Shown here one piece after another: positions 1-8,582 of a DNA stretch of 53,216 bases. Source of the stretch: Arthrobacter sp. efr-133-R2A-120 (GTDB taxonomy: Bacteria > Actinomycetota > Actinomycetes > Actinomycetales > Micrococcaceae); contig NZ_JARVRF010000012.1 in NCBI RefSeq assembly GCF_030209835.1, positions 1-53,216 on the forward strand. The letters are read 5' to 3'. Position 1 is the stretch's first letter. Each line of letters opens with the position of its first letter. The notes beneath the pieces were generated by a model. It saw nothing but the letters and a program-made list of their open reading frames with translations. It did not search any database and was not told where the DNA came from. The position numbers and the translations under genes are program-made.

Positions 1-5
1 ACACG

Positions 6-44
6 ATGAGCGGCCCCCGGAACAAAACCCCAGGGGCCGCTCAT
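6..44. terminator. Hairpin terminator of a gene left of the window
   Basis: A perfect 12-bp inverted repeat, ATGAGCGGCCCC at 6-17 and GGGGCCGCTCAT at 33-44, encloses a 15-base loop. No long T-run follows on the plus strand. It most likely ends a transcript entering from the left edge. It also isolates the permease fragment that begins just after it. Confidence 0.6.
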
Positions 45-67
45 CCATGCACTCTTGACAGCCGTAG

Positions 68-436
68 CTACATATCAGTGCCGTGGCAGTCGGCGATGAT
101 TCTGCCCGCGTCGGCGACTCCTTCGCGGCGGCAGCCGCCCAACTGCCAGCAGCATTGCTGTACCTCAGCGTGCTGGCACTCGTGTTCGTCGTGTTGCCCG
201 GGTTGACCGTGGGCCTGGGTTGGACCCTGCTGGGCCTCGGCACGGTATTCGGGCTGTTCGGCGGACTCGTGGGCATGCCGGAATGGATGCGCGACATCTC
301 GCCGTTCACCCACTCCCCTGTGCCGATCGGCACCTCCACGGACTGGAGCGGAGGCATATGGATGCTATGCATCGCGGTGGTGGTCGCCATTCTGGCGACA
401 ATAGGTATGAAACAGCGTGAACTGACCACGGCTTAA
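68..436 (+). pseudogene. C-terminal remnant of an ABC-2 type (polyketide-antibiotic exporter-like) permease
   Basis: The frame is open only from 68, just after in-frame stops at 56-58 and 65-67, and ends at 436. The translated ~120 residues begin in mid-domain and contain three hydrophobic segments (about residues 20-40, 45-63 and 93-111, counting from GTG 83). They end in a short charged tail, KQRELTTA. The style (PEWMRDISPFTHSP followed by a last span) is that of the C-terminal end of the ~500-residue permeases annotated as exporters of polyketide antibiotics. No ribosome binding site stands before GTG 83. I read it as a truncated or frameshifted remnant; the rest of the gene could lie left of the window in another frame. 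The family call is from memory of the motif. Confidence 0.5.
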
Positions 437-517
437 CGCTGGGGAACGGCCGCTCCCCACAGGCCAAGGAAGGTACGGCACTCGAACTGGCTCAGGGCGA
501 GACCTGCGTCATCCCCT

Positions 518-1150
518 TCAGCTGTTTGCCGAAACCGCAGTCCCCAAGCCAAGTGCCGTGAGGATCGCGGCAGACGTCCGTTCGAGCGCTTTCGTGACAG
601 ATGGTCTCTTCAGCCAGAGAACGGCCTTGGTCGCCACCAAGGACAGGACTCCGAGGTAGAGCATCGAAATTGCGAAGTCGATGACTCCGAGCATCATCGT
701 CAGTCCAAGCGACGCTTCCCCCGGAGGTAGGAACTGGGGCACAACCGCGAGGAAAAACAGGCCGACTTTGGGGTTGAGCATGCACGATACAAGTCCCGCG
801 AAGAAGCTCGAGCGCAGTTTGGGGCCCGTCCCCGGGACGTCTTCTTCCTGGTGGGTGGACTGGCCGCGCCGGCTGTGGATAAAGGCGCTGATCCCCAGGT
901 AGATCAGGTACAAGCCACCAATGATCTTCACTACCCGGTAGGCCTCGGCCGACTGTTCCAGAAGCGCCGCCAATCCAATGCCGACAAGCCCTGCCCAAAA
1001 GATGCTGCCGAGCGAGGAGCCGAGACCCGCTGAGAGGCCGGCCTTGACGTTTGACAGGCTGTACCTCAAGACGAGGAACGAGTCAGGACCCGGAGTGAGG
1101 GCCAAAATCACGCACAACCCAACAAACGCCGCAAGTGAACTCAGAGTCAT
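518..1150 (-). CDS. LysE/RhtB-family amino acid exporter
   Basis: A 210-residue inner-membrane protein of the usual length for the LysE superfamily, which exports amino acids or related metabolites by proton antiport. It opens with the family signature (LALTPGPDSFLVL, residues ~17-29), followed by about six hydrophobic spans. These include GLGSSLGSIFWAGLVGIGLAA near residues 43-62 and a final LTALGLGTAVS. The substrate cannot be read from the sequence. It stands alone, divergent from the LCP gene at 1269. The ATG at 1150 is preceded by GGGAG only one base away, so initiation may be weak or use another site. Confidence 0.85.
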   Translation of the reverse strand: MTLSSLAAFVGLCVILALTPGPDSFLVLRYSLSNVKAGLSAGLGSSLGSIFWAGLVGIGLAALLEQSAEAYRVVKIIGGLYLIYLGISAFIHSRRGQSTHQEEDVPGTGPKLRSSFFAGLVSCMLNPKVGLFFLAVVPQFLPPGEASLGLTMMLGVIDFAISMLYLGVLSLVATKAVLWLKRPSVTKALERTSAAILTALGLGTAVSANS

Positions 1151-1224
1151 GCTCCCATTGAATCATTGCGCGGTATCTGCACTGGGCGCCGCGGGCCTCA
1201 CGGAACCTTCCCAGAGCCCACAGC

Positions 1225-1260
1225 TACAATAGGGCCGTCCGTATTTCCCTTGGAGAGGTA
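1225..1260 (+). promoter_or_regulatory. Promoter -10 and ribosome binding site of the first LCP gene
   Basis: TACAAT at 1225-1230 is a close -10 match, placing the transcript start near 1237. GGAGAGG at 1252-1258 is a strong ribosome binding site ten bases before the TTG at 1269. A convincing -35 was not found. Confidence 0.45.
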
Positions 1261-1268
1261 GTTCCCTT

Positions 1269-2795
1269 TTGGTCACTCGCCACGATGCACCCAGCCCGGA
1301 GCCGGGTCAGTCACCCCCTGTTGCCTACCCGGGCCAGGGAAAGCTGGCTGCCCGCAGCCGGCGGTTCAGCTTCCGCCGTTCGCCCCGCTGGTTCAAAATC
1401 ACCAGCGCCGCAGTGGCTGTCTTGCTGATCGCAGTCATCGCGTTTGGAGGGTATTGGGTGTGGCGCCTTCAGTCCAACATCTCATCATCCGCACTCGGCG
1501 CCGGAGGCGTCAGGACGGAAGGACCGGTGGACGACAGCAAGGACCGGCTTCAAATCCTCGTTCTGGGTACCGATACCAGGAGCGGGAAGAACGGGCAGTT
1601 CGGCACGACCGACCAATCTTCGGGCTACGGCCAATCGGACGTCATGATGTTGCTGGATATTTCCGCGGACAACAACCATGTCAACGTCATCAGTTTCCCC
1701 CGGGACTTGTTGGTCGACGTACCGGCTTGTACCGACAACAAAACCGGCAAGCAATACCCCGAACGGCAAAATGCCATGATCAACAGTGCGATGGCCGAGG
1801 CTGGCATCGGCTGCGCAGTTGACACCGTCAACAAGCTCACGGGTTTGGAGGTTGACCACTTCATGATGGCCGACTTCAACGCCGTGACCGAACTATCCAA
1901 GGCCGTCGGCGGCGTCGATGTCTGCGTGAGCACTGCAGTCAACGACCCCGATTCCGGACTGCATTTGCCCAAGGGCACCTCGCAGGTGGAAGGCGACCAG
2001 GCCCTGGCTTTCCTGCGCACCCGCCATGCATTTTCCGACGGCGGAGACCTCGGACGAATCAAGGCGCAGCAATCGTTCCTCGGTTCCCTCGTACGGAAGC
2101 TCAAGGCCGACGGAACGCTCGGAAACCCCCAGAAGATGCTGAGCATCGCCGATACAGTCACGAAGAACCTCACCGTCGACAACGGTCTTGCCTCGGTTCC
2201 GGCCCTGTTGACCATCGCGGGCAGGCTCAAGAACATTGACCCGGCCAAGGTCAACTTCATCACTGTGCCCAACGTCCCGGCGGCGTCCGATCCCAACCGG
2301 CTCGACCTCGACCAGCCTGCTGCAAGCAACTTCTTTGCTGCCCTGACCAAGAGCCCCGACCTCAGCCAGCCCGCACCAAGCGCCGCGGCGTCCCCTGCTC
2401 CATCCACGGAAGCCCCGAAAGCCGGATACGACAAGTCGCTTCAACCGATCACCGTCGCCAATGGAACGGGCGTGACCGGCAAAAGCCAGGAGATCGGATC
2501 GATTCTCTCCGCCGGCGGATTCACGAAGCTGTCCAGGATCCAAGCCGACGCCAGGGCACAGACCATGGTCTACTACGGTGCAGGCTTCGCCGACGTTGCC
2601 GCGGACGTCGCCGCAATGTTCGGTTTGCCTGCGACGAGCGTGCAGCAGGTCGCCAGTGTCCAGGGGGTCCAGCTCTACGCCGGGCAAGACTTCGCCAGTG
2701 GCAACAAGCCGACGCTTCCGGCCCCCAAGCCCAACGATGTAGTTGCCCAGACCGCCCAAGACCAGACCTGCCAGACGACCAACCCGGTCGGATAG
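1269..2795 (+). CDS. LytR-CpsA-Psr (LCP) family cell-wall ligase with LytR_C domain
   Basis: LCP enzymes transfer lipid-linked wall polymers (teichoic acids, arabinogalactan or other glycans) onto peptidoglycan outside the membrane. This 508-residue protein has a cytoplasmic basic tail of ~43 residues and one membrane span (about 44-66). The LCP domain (about 90-280) carries the expected SFPRDLLVDVP and FLRTRHAFSDGGDLGRIKAQQ stretches with conserved arginine and aspartate residues. A Pro/Ala-rich linker (about 360-390) and a C-terminal LytR_C domain (about 392-475) follow. The start is TTG with GGAGAGG upstream. A paralogue with the same architecture is encoded at 28296-29861. A strong terminator follows. 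Confidence 0.88.
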   Translation: MVTRHDAPSPEPGQSPPVAYPGQGKLAARSRRFSFRRSPRWFKITSAAVAVLLIAVIAFGGYWVWRLQSNISSSALGAGGVRTEGPVDDSKDRLQILVLGTDTRSGKNGQFGTTDQSSGYGQSDVMMLLDISADNNHVNVISFPRDLLVDVPACTDNKTGKQYPERQNAMINSAMAEAGIGCAVDTVNKLTGLEVDHFMMADFNAVTELSKAVGGVDVCVSTAVNDPDSGLHLPKGTSQVEGDQALAFLRTRHAFSDGGDLGRIKAQQSFLGSLVRKLKADGTLGNPQKMLSIADTVTKNLTVDNGLASVPALLTIAGRLKNIDPAKVNFITVPNVPAASDPNRLDLDQPAASNFFAALTKSPDLSQPAPSAAASPAPSTEAPKAGYDKSLQPITVANGTGVTGKSQEIGSILSAGGFTKLSRIQADARAQTMVYYGAGFADVAADVAAMFGLPATSVQQVASVQGVQLYAGQDFASGNKPTLPAPKPNDVVAQTAQDQTCQTTNPVG

Positions 2796-2806
2796 CCGGA
2801 AGACAG

Positions 2807-2852
2807 AGCGCCCTCCGTCCCCCATTGCGGGGCGGAGGGCGCTTTCTGTTTG
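2807..2852. terminator. Bidirectional terminator between LCP and VOC genes
   Basis: The 11-bp stem AGCGCCCTCCG (2807-2817) pairs with CGGAGGGCGCT (2833-2843). It is extended by CCCC/GGGG after a one-base bulge and followed by TTTCTGTTTG. It lies between converging genes and can serve both. Confidence 0.85.
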
Positions 2853-2854
2853 TA

Positions 2855-3274
2855 CTACTGAGGCTGCTCCCCCGAAACGTTGACTAGCCAGGCAATGCCG
2901 AACTTATCAGTCAGCATCCCGAAGATGTCTCCCCAGGGTGCCTTCTCCATCGGCACGGTGACAGTCCCGCCGTCGGCCAGTCCGTCCCAGTAGCCGCGGA
3001 GTTCCGCTTCGTCCTCGCCGCTGAGTGACACCGAGATGTTGTTTCCCGGGTTGTAGTCCATGCTGTTGGGGGTGTCTGCGGCCATGAGCAGCAGTCCGTT
3101 GTCTGTTTTGAGTGCCGAGTGCATGATCTTGTCGCTTTCGGCGGGGTCTTCGCTCGCGTGGAACTCCGCGAAAGTGCTTTGAGTCAGTTCGCCTCCGAAG
3201 ACCGACTGGTAGAAGGCCATCGCCTCCTTGGCGTTGTCCCGAAAGCTGATGTACGGGTTGAGGTTCGTGGTCAT
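2855..3274 (-). CDS. VOC superfamily protein, PhnB-like
   Basis: 139 residues, the usual length of PhnB-like members of the vicinal oxygen chelate superfamily. The opening NPYISFRDNAKEAMAFYQSVFGGEL and the later LLMAADTP and GDIFGMLTDKFGIAWLVN match the family pattern of a single beta-alpha-beta-beta-beta repeat pair. Members bind metals or small molecules, and the substrate here is unknown. The ATG at 3274 has GAGGAGCC upstream. It is not obviously in an operon with the other VOC gene, from which it is separated by a hairpin. Confidence 0.82.
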   Translation of the reverse strand: MTTNLNPYISFRDNAKEAMAFYQSVFGGELTQSTFAEFHASEDPAESDKIMHSALKTDNGLLLMAADTPNSMDYNPGNNISVSLSGEDEAELRGYWDGLADGGTVTVPMEKAPWGDIFGMLTDKFGIAWLVNVSGEQPQ

Positions 3275-3332
3275 TACGTGGCTCCTCAGTGTTTGGGGCA
3301 GCGCGATCGGCTACCTTTTCGTCATGCTAACA

Positions 3333-3371
3333 GCGCCGGACGGGACCATCCACAGGCAATTTGTCCGGCGC
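3333..3371. terminator. Hairpin between the two VOC genes
   Basis: GCGCCGGAC (3333-3341) and GTCCGGCGC (3363-3371) form a 9-bp stem with a 21-base loop, just downstream of the minus-strand gene that ends at 3430. No T-run follows. Confidence 0.5.
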
Positions 3372-3429
3372 CCGGAGGGCGCTCTCAGCCGCTGTCGTGT
3401 GTCCTGCCCGACGGCGGCCGCCCCGCTTC

Positions 3430-3804
3430 CTAGCTGCCGCTCGTCTCCCGTCCGACGAGGCCTACGGTGTTGCCCTCGCTGTCTTCGACGAAGGCCATCC
3501 ATTCATCGGTTCCAGCTGGTCCGAGGCTCCCGTCGACGTGACTGTAGACCAATTGTGGTTCCTGGATGATCTTTGTCCCTGAGGCGCGGAGTTCGTCAAC
3601 AGCGACCTGGAGATTGACTACGTCAAGGTAGATCAGCGACGCCGGAGCGCCGCGATCGAGGAGAAGCCGGACGCCGTCGAGATCGAAGAAGAGCAGGCCG
3701 GGCGGATCGAATCTTCCGCTTGGCCCGCTGCCCAGCAGCCGGGAGTAGAACGCCGCTGCACGGTCGAGGTCCACTGCCCGCTGGGCAACCTGGATTAACC
3801 TCAT
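3430..3804 (-). CDS. VOC superfamily (glyoxalase/bleomycin-resistance-like) protein
   Basis: 124 residues with the glyoxalase-like layout. The N-terminal half reads VAQRAVDLDRAAAFYSRLLGS then GVRLLLDRG, and the C-terminal half ends VEDSEGNTVGLVGRE, where the final acidic residues are a usual metal ligand. This is a small soluble metal-binding fold with unknown substrate. GGAGA lies a few bases before the ATG at 3804. It shows little direct similarity to the VOC protein at 2855, so the two are probably independent members, not a recent duplication. Confidence 0.8.
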   Translation of the reverse strand: MRLIQVAQRAVDLDRAAAFYSRLLGSGPSGRFDPPGLLFFDLDGVRLLLDRGAPASLIYLDVVNLQVAVDELRASGTKIIQEPQLVYSHVDGSLGPAGTDEWMAFVEDSEGNTVGLVGRETSGS

Positions 3805-3924
3805 GTTGTATCTCCGGGGATTGGCGTCACCTCAACTTCGGTAGCCATATCTTCCGCGGTCCACGTTGCTGGTTCAAGATGTGCCGGTTCGAGTTCGGCA
3901 TCAGTGCGGGATAGTGTCGTGTCC

Positions 3925-4323
3925 ATGCCTGCTGCAAAACCCGCCCTGGTCCGCACTGCCCTCATCGCCGGATTGGCCGACGCCATTCTCATTCTTGTTT
4001 TCGCTGCCATCGGCCGCGACGCACACCAGCGTGCTGACATTCTGACAGGGGTCTTTGCCACGGCCTGGCCGTTTCTTGCTGGCGCCGCGATCGGATGGCT
4101 CACCGTGAAGGTCTGGCGGGCACCCTTCCAGACGTGGCCGGCAGGCGTCGCCGTGTGGCTTGCAACCGTGGCCGGGGGCATGCTTTTGCGTGCGGCTACC
4201 GGACAGACAGTAGTACTAGCGTTCATCATTGTCGCTCTCATCAGCTTGGCGATACTGCTGCTTGGCTACCGTTCTGTGATCGCCCTCGTGGTGCGGGTCC
4301 GCCGCCGGAGCCGCCGGTCCTAA
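3925..4323 (+). CDS. DUF3054 family membrane protein
   Basis: About 132 residues with four hydrophobic segments (LIAGLADAILILVFAAIG, AWPFLAGAAIGWLTV, AGVAVWLATVAGGMLL, VVLAFIIVALISLAILLLGY) and a basic tail. This matches DUF3054, a small actinobacterial integral-membrane family of unknown function. The ATG at 3925 is preferred over the upstream GTG 3904. It is preceded by TAGTGT (3912-3917) with seven bases between, consistent with a transcript starting next to the ATG, and there is no Shine-Dalgarno sequence. Confidence 0.75.
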   Translation: MPAAKPALVRTALIAGLADAILILVFAAIGRDAHQRADILTGVFATAWPFLAGAAIGWLTVKVWRAPFQTWPAGVAVWLATVAGGMLLRAATGQTVVLAFIIVALISLAILLLGYRSVIALVVRVRRRSRRS

Positions 4324-4384
4324 GCACCCGCCGATGCACTAGGCTTGCTACGTCCACTGCTGCACTTCGGAAAGGCCGCCCCCA

Positions 4385-4666
4385 GTGATCACCGCTTTTG
4401 TCCTGATCAAGACTGACGCTTCACGCATCCCGGAGACGGCCGAGGAGATCTCCGCCATCCAAGGGATCAGCGAGGTCTACTCCGTCACAGGGGAATGGGA
4501 CCTTATTGCCGTGGCGCGAGTGGCGAAGCATGAGGAATTGGCGGACGTCATTGCCGACAAACTCTCCAAGGTTCCCGCAGTGGTTCACACCACCACGCAC
4601 ATCGCCTTCCGCGCGTACTCACAGCATGATCTGGATGCCGCGTTTTCGCTCGGCTTCGAGCAGTAA
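4385..4666 (+). CDS. Stand-alone Lrp/AsnC ligand-binding (RAM) domain protein
   Basis: 93 residues comprising only the alpha-beta sandwich of Lrp/AsnC regulators (AFVLIKTDA, ISEVYSVTGEWDLIAVARV, VVHTTTHIAF). The helix-turn-helix domain is absent. Such stand-alone RAM proteins bind amino acids and may modulate partner regulators; this is family knowledge, and the ligand here is not known. It starts with GTG at 4385 after GGAAAGG and ends next to trpD on the opposite strand. The same pairing with trpD and ctaE occurs, to my knowledge, in other actinobacteria. Confidence 0.85.
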   Translation: MITAFVLIKTDASRIPETAEEISAIQGISEVYSVTGEWDLIAVARVAKHEELADVIADKLSKVPAVVHTTTHIAFRAYSQHDLDAAFSLGFEQ

Positions 4667-4689
4667 CCGCCGGCATCCTGGCGCTTTGC

Positions 4690-5748
4690 CTACCTTTGGG
4701 TGAGTCCGACCCACGTGTCAAGGACCCGGGTAGCCGCTCCGGAATCGATCGATTCCGCAGCCCGCAGCCAAGCTGACTTCATTCGTTCCAGGAACGATCC
4801 GTCTGCGGCAGTGTCGAAGGCCACCAAGCCTGCGGCGGCGTTGAGCAACACGGCATCGCGGACCGGGCCCGGCTTCCCCTCAAGTACTTCGCGCACGACG
4901 GCGGCATTCGCCTCGGCGTTGCCGCCTCGAAGATCGGCGACGGTCGCCGCAGCGATCCCAAGATCCACCGGCGAGAACCGCTGCTCCGTGACGTGCCCGT
5001 TCCTGATTTCCCACACCGTGGATGGACCTGTGGTGGTGAGTTCATCAAGGCCGTCTTCCCCGCGGAACACCAGTCCGCGGCTCCCTCGCCGAGCCAGGAC
5101 CCCGGCGATCAACGGAGCCATGGTGGCGTTGGCAACACCCACGGCTGAAGCCTGGACATGGGCCGGGTTGGTCATCGGTCCCAGGAAATTGAACGCCGTG
5201 GCAATGCCAAGTTCCGCCCGCACCACGCCGGTATGCCGGAATGACGGGTGGAATACCTGGGCGAAGCAAAAAGTGATCCCCGCCTCCTCGGCGTTGCGGG
5301 CTACGCGCTCGATCGGCAAGTCGAGCCTCACGCCCAAGGCTTCCAGGACGTCGGCCGAGCCCGACGACGACGATGCCGCCCGGTTGCCGTGCTTTACGAC
5401 GCGCGCACCCGCCCCCGCCGCCACAAGGGCAGCCATCGTCGAGATGTTGACCGTGTTGAGGCGATCGCCGCCGGTTCCCACAATGTCAAGCTTTTCGCCC
5501 GGAATGCTCACAGGTTTGGCGTTGGAGAGCATCGCCTCGACCAGTCCGGTGACTTCATCCACCGTCTCCCCTTTGGCGCGCAGGGCCACCAGGAAACCGG
5601 CAATCTGGGAAGGGGCGGCCTCCCCGGACATGATCGTGTTCATGGCCCATGCCGTGTTCCCGACCGAGAGGTCATGCCCGTCGATCAATGCGGAGATGAG
5701 TCCGGGCCACGAGTTGCTTGCCTGCTCTGCAGATGCCTGTGAAGTCAC
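4690..5748 (-). CDS. trpD: Anthranilate phosphoribosyltransferase
   Basis: It catalyses the second committed step of tryptophan synthesis, joining anthranilate to phosphoribosyl pyrophosphate. The ~352-residue length is typical. Visible family motifs are the PRPP-binding [16 protein letters not shown] (near residue 85), the conserved [21 protein letters not shown] loop, and the [22 protein letters not shown] segment. It is separate from other trp genes, as is common in actinobacteria. GTG codons stand at 5751 and 5748. I prefer 5748 because TAGCAT (5760-5755) ends exactly six bases before it, giving a leaderless transcript. It is divergent from ctaE. Confidence 0.95.
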   Translation of the reverse strand: MTSQASAEQASNSWPGLISALIDGHDLSVGNTAWAMNTIMSGEAAPSQIAGFLVALRAKGETVDEVTGLVEAMLSNAKPVSIPGEKLDIVGTGGDRLNTVNISTMAALVAAGAGARVVKHGNRAASSSSGSADVLEALGVRLDLPIERVARNAEEAGITFCFAQVFHPSFRHTGVVRAELGIATAFNFLGPMTNPAHVQASAVGVANATMAPLIAGVLARRGSRGLVFRGEDGLDELTTTGPSTVWEIRNGHVTEQRFSPVDLGIAAATVADLRGGNAEANAAVVREVLEGKPGPVRDAVLLNAAAGLVAFDTAADGSFLERMKSAWLRAAESIDSGAATRVLDTWVGLTQR

Positions 5749-5754
5749 CACTTG

Positions 5755-5785
5755 ATGCTAGCGATCCACCCTGCTCCGTGACCAA
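5755..5785 (-). promoter_or_regulatory. Probable trpD promoter (leaderless)
   Basis: TTGGTC (5785-5780) as -35 and TAGCAT (5760-5755) as -10, 19 bases apart on the minus strand. The predicted first transcribed base is G 5748, the first base of a GTG codon. The spacing is slightly long, so the -10 is the stronger part of the argument. Confidence 0.4.
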
Positions 5786-5860
5786 TGCTAAGGACGTCGG
5801 GAACTTTTCCGCGCGAATTCGCGTGTTTGTAGAAAAAGTCTCCCCAAATGGCGGTTCGCA

Positions 5861-5896
5861 TTGGGAAGTCCGGACTTTTACAGACATAATGTCCTT
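5861..5896 (+). promoter_or_regulatory. Probable ctaE promoter (leaderless)
   Basis: TTGGGA (5861-5866) and CATAAT (5885-5890) are separated by 18 bases. The expected +1 is 5897, which is the G of the ctaE GTG start. No Shine-Dalgarno sequence is present, in agreement with a leaderless mRNA. Confidence 0.5.
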
Positions 5897-6535
5897 GTGA
5901 CATCTGCGACCCATGCCCCCAGTACCCCGGCGCACCCGACGCTGAATCGCCCCAATTTGGTTTCCGTTGGAACCGTTGTGTGGCTTTCCAGTGAGTTGAT
6001 GTTCTTCGCCGGTCTCTTCGCCATGTACTTCACGCTGCGCTCCACGTCGGGCGCGCTGTGGGCGGAAGAAACCGGCAAGCTCAACTTCCCGTTTGCGCTT
6101 GTAAACACGATCGTTCTTGTGTCAAGTTCCTTCACTTGCCAGATGGGCGTCTTCGCCGCCGAGCGACTTGAGCCGCGCCGTCGAGGTGGTGTTCTGCAGT
6201 TCACCCGCTGGGGCATGAACGAATGGTTCATCCTGACGTTCATCATGGGCTCCTTCTTCGTTGCCGGCCAGACCACCGAATACGCAATGCTTGTGTCCGA
6301 GCACGTTACGCTCTCGGCCAATGCCTACGGTTCCGCGTTCTACATGACAACCGGCTTCCACGGCCTCCACGTCATTGGCGGCCTCATCGCCTTCCTGTTC
6401 ATCATTGGGCGCGCATACGCCGCCAAGAAGTTCGGGCACTTTGAAGCGACCTCGGCAATCGTCACCTCGTACTACTGGCACTTCGTGGATGTTGTGTGGA
6501 TCGGCCTCTTCCTGGTCATCTACGTACTGAAGTAG
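5897..6535 (+). CDS. ctaE: Cytochrome c oxidase subunit III
   Basis: Subunit III of the aa3-type oxidase. It does not carry metal centres but stabilises subunit I and proton uptake. About 212 residues with five clear membrane spans, starting at [26 protein letters not shown] and ending [19 protein letters not shown]. The conserved [16 protein letters not shown] with its histidines is present. GTG 5897 gives the common N-terminus [18 protein letters not shown]. It heads the ctaE-qcrC-qcrA-qcrB operon, the order typical of the actinobacterial bc1-aa3 supercomplex. Confidence 0.95.
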   Translation: MTSATHAPSTPAHPTLNRPNLVSVGTVVWLSSELMFFAGLFAMYFTLRSTSGALWAEETGKLNFPFALVNTIVLVSSSFTCQMGVFAAERLEPRRRGGVLQFTRWGMNEWFILTFIMGSFFVAGQTTEYAMLVSEHVTLSANAYGSAFYMTTGFHGLHVIGGLIAFLFIIGRAYAAKKFGHFEATSAIVTSYYWHFVDVVWIGLFLVIYVLK

Positions 6536-6623
6536 CCCGGCACCGACTCTTGTTCCACAAGAGGATGAATTTTAAAGAAGCGGCTCGCGGAGCCGACGCA
6601 GGATCGAAAAAAGGAACCACCAC

Positions 6624-7412
6624 GTGAAGGCACTCTCGCAGAAGCGACGTCATCCACTGGCAGCCATTGCGCTGCTGCTGATGGGACTCCTCGTCACTGG
6701 TGGGCTCTACGCCGTTGCCACAACGGTCAACCAGGCGAAGGCAGACACCACTACCTTCAGCGCAAGCGACGCCCAGGAAGGCGGCAAGCTCTTCGCCGCC
6801 AACTGCGCCACCTGCCACGGCATGGGCGCCAGCGGAACCAAGGACGGCCCCTCGCTGGTCGGTGTGGGTGCTGCTGCAGTTGACTTCCAGGTTGGCACCG
6901 GCCGTATGCCCATGCAGATGAACGGACCCCAGGCCCAGGAAAAGCCGAGGCAGTTCAACGACCAGCAAACCCAGCAGCTGGCAGCCTACGTCGCCTCGCT
7001 CGGCGCTGGCCCGTCAATTCCCGATGCATCGCTGCTCGACGAAAACGGAGATGCCGCCAAGGGTGGCGAACTCTTCCGCGTCAACTGCGCGATGTGCCAC
7101 AACGCCGCAGCCGCCGGCGGTGCCTTGACCCGTGGAAAGTTCGCTCCGGCCCTGGCTGGAGTCTCAGGTCAGCACATCTATGAAGCCATGGCCACTGGTC
7201 CGCAGAACATGCCCGTCTTCAACGACGCCAACATCTCTCCTGAAGGCAAGCGCGACATCATCACCTTCCTGAAGAAGATCGAAACCAACGGCTCGCCGGG
7301 TGGAAACGACCTCGGAGGCCTGGGTCCGGTATCCGAAGGTCTCTTCGTCTGGGTTGCAGGCCTCGGCGTCATCATCGCCTTCACCATCTGGCTGACGTCC
7401 CGTACGTCCTAG
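6624..7412 (+). CDS. qcrC: Diheme cytochrome c subunit of the bc1 complex
   Basis: In actinobacteria QcrC replaces both cytochrome c1 and soluble cytochrome c, passing electrons from the Rieske protein directly to the CuA site of CtaC. The 262-residue protein has an N-terminal membrane anchor (about residues 12-33). Two heme-binding CXXCH motifs follow, CATCH near residue 65 and CAMCH near 156, and a C-terminal span (FVWVAGLGVIIAFTIWLT) ends the protein. The start is GTG with AAGGA eight bases upstream. It is 88 bases behind ctaE and 87 bases ahead of qcrA, with a small hairpin in the second gap. Confidence 0.95.
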   Translation: MKALSQKRRHPLAAIALLLMGLLVTGGLYAVATTVNQAKADTTTFSASDAQEGGKLFAANCATCHGMGASGTKDGPSLVGVGAAAVDFQVGTGRMPMQMNGPQAQEKPRQFNDQQTQQLAAYVASLGAGPSIPDASLLDENGDAAKGGELFRVNCAMCHNAAAAGGALTRGKFAPALAGVSGQHIYEAMATGPQNMPVFNDANISPEGKRDIITFLKKIETNGSPGGNDLGGLGPVSEGLFVWVAGLGVIIAFTIWLTSRTS

Positions 7413-7433
7413 GCCAGCGCACTACAAGAACTT

Positions 7434-7455
7434 CTGCTGTCCCCACAGCAGTTTT
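7434..7455 (+). terminator. Small hairpin with T-run between qcrC and qcrA
   Basis: CTGCTGT (7434-7440), loop CCCC, ACAGCAG (7445-7451), then TTTT. This is a compact intrinsic-terminator shape inside the qcr operon, 20 bases after the qcrC stop. It could reduce read-through or act as a 3' stabiliser after processing. Confidence 0.5.
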
Positions 7456-7511
7456 GAATTGAACATTAACCCGGTTACGGCCGGGACAACGAGAGAAGGA
7501 TGAGGCGAATT

Positions 7512-8582
7512 ATGGGCAACCATAGTGACGGCAGTCCGAACCACTCGGGCACCGTAGCTACGGCTGGTCAGAATGTTGTGGAGAAGTTCCAGGATCCTGG
7601 GCTTCCTCCGCACCGTTTGCGCCTGGCTGACACGGACCCGCGAGCCGCTAAGCGAGCCGAGCGACAGGTAGCCATACTGTTTGGCATCTCCGTCATCGGC
7701 ACGGTGATCTTCCTGGTGTCGTACTTTGCCATCGATCTTGGGCAAGACTCCACGATCGCAACGATCCGCACCCAGAACCTGTTGCTCGGCCTTGGCACCG
7801 CATTCGCGATGCTTGGCATCGGCACGGGCATCGTGCACTGGGCCAAGGCCCTCATGCCGGACCACGAGGTATCGGAAGAGCGCCACGCCATCCGTACCGA
7901 GGAAGACCGCCAGGCAGCCGTGCGAATCGTCGAGGACATCGTCGAGGAAACCGGCATCAAGCGTCGCCCGCTGATCCGCAACACCCTTCTGGGTGCCGTG
8001 GCGCTGGCGCCCCTCCCGGCCTTGGCAGTATTCGGTGACCTTGGTCCCCGCCCGGACAACACCCTCGCTCACACCATGTGGGCTCCCCAGGACGGCAAGC
8101 TCAAGCGCCTCACCCGCGACCCCGACGGAACTCCGATCAAGGCATCGGACGTTACCATTGGTTCTGCGTTCCACGTGATCCCGGAAGGCCTCAACGAACT
8201 CCAGGAGGGCAAGCTCAACGCGAAGGCCAAGGCCGTCGTTTTGCTCATGCGCCTCAACCCGGATGACCTGACGATTTCCAAGGGCCGCGAAACCTGGAGC
8301 TACAACGGAATCGTTGCCTACTCCAAGATCTGCACCCACGTCGGCTGCCCCGTTGCCCTTTATGAGCAGCAAACGCACCACCTGCTGTGCCCGTGCCACC
8401 AGTCAACCTTCGACCTCACCAAGGAATGCAAGGTTATCTTCGGCCCCGCCAGCCGTCCGCTCCCCCAGCTGCCCATCGCGGTAGACGCTGAGGGCTACCT
8501 CGTAGCCACGAGCGATTTCAAAGAACCTGTAGGACCGAGTTACTGGGAGCGTGACGAGCATGAGCGCCTCATCAACAGCTGA
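7512..8582 (+). CDS. qcrA: Rieske iron-sulfur subunit of the bc1 complex
   Basis: Carries the 2Fe-2S cluster that takes electrons from menaquinol. The ~356-residue protein is of the long actinobacterial type, with three membrane spans: VAILFGISVIGTVIFLVSY, LLLGLGTAFAMLGIGTG, and a third near NTLLGAVALAPLPALAVF. The cluster motifs CTHVGC and CPCH lie near residues 276 and 294. ATG 7512 is preferred to ATG 7500 because AGAAGGA (7494-7500) then lies 11 bases upstream; the alternative adds only four residues. Its end overlaps the qcrB start. Confidence 0.95.
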   Translation: MGNHSDGSPNHSGTVATAGQNVVEKFQDPGLPPHRLRLADTDPRAAKRAERQVAILFGISVIGTVIFLVSYFAIDLGQDSTIATIRTQNLLLGLGTAFAMLGIGTGIVHWAKALMPDHEVSEERHAIRTEEDRQAAVRIVEDIVEETGIKRRPLIRNTLLGAVALAPLPALAVFGDLGPRPDNTLAHTMWAPQDGKLKRLTRDPDGTPIKASDVTIGSAFHVIPEGLNELQEGKLNAKAKAVVLLMRLNPDDLTISKGRETWSYNGIVAYSKICTHVGCPVALYEQQTHHLLCPCHQSTFDLTKECKVIFGPASRPLPQLPIAVDAEGYLVATSDFKEPVGPSYWERDEHERLINS

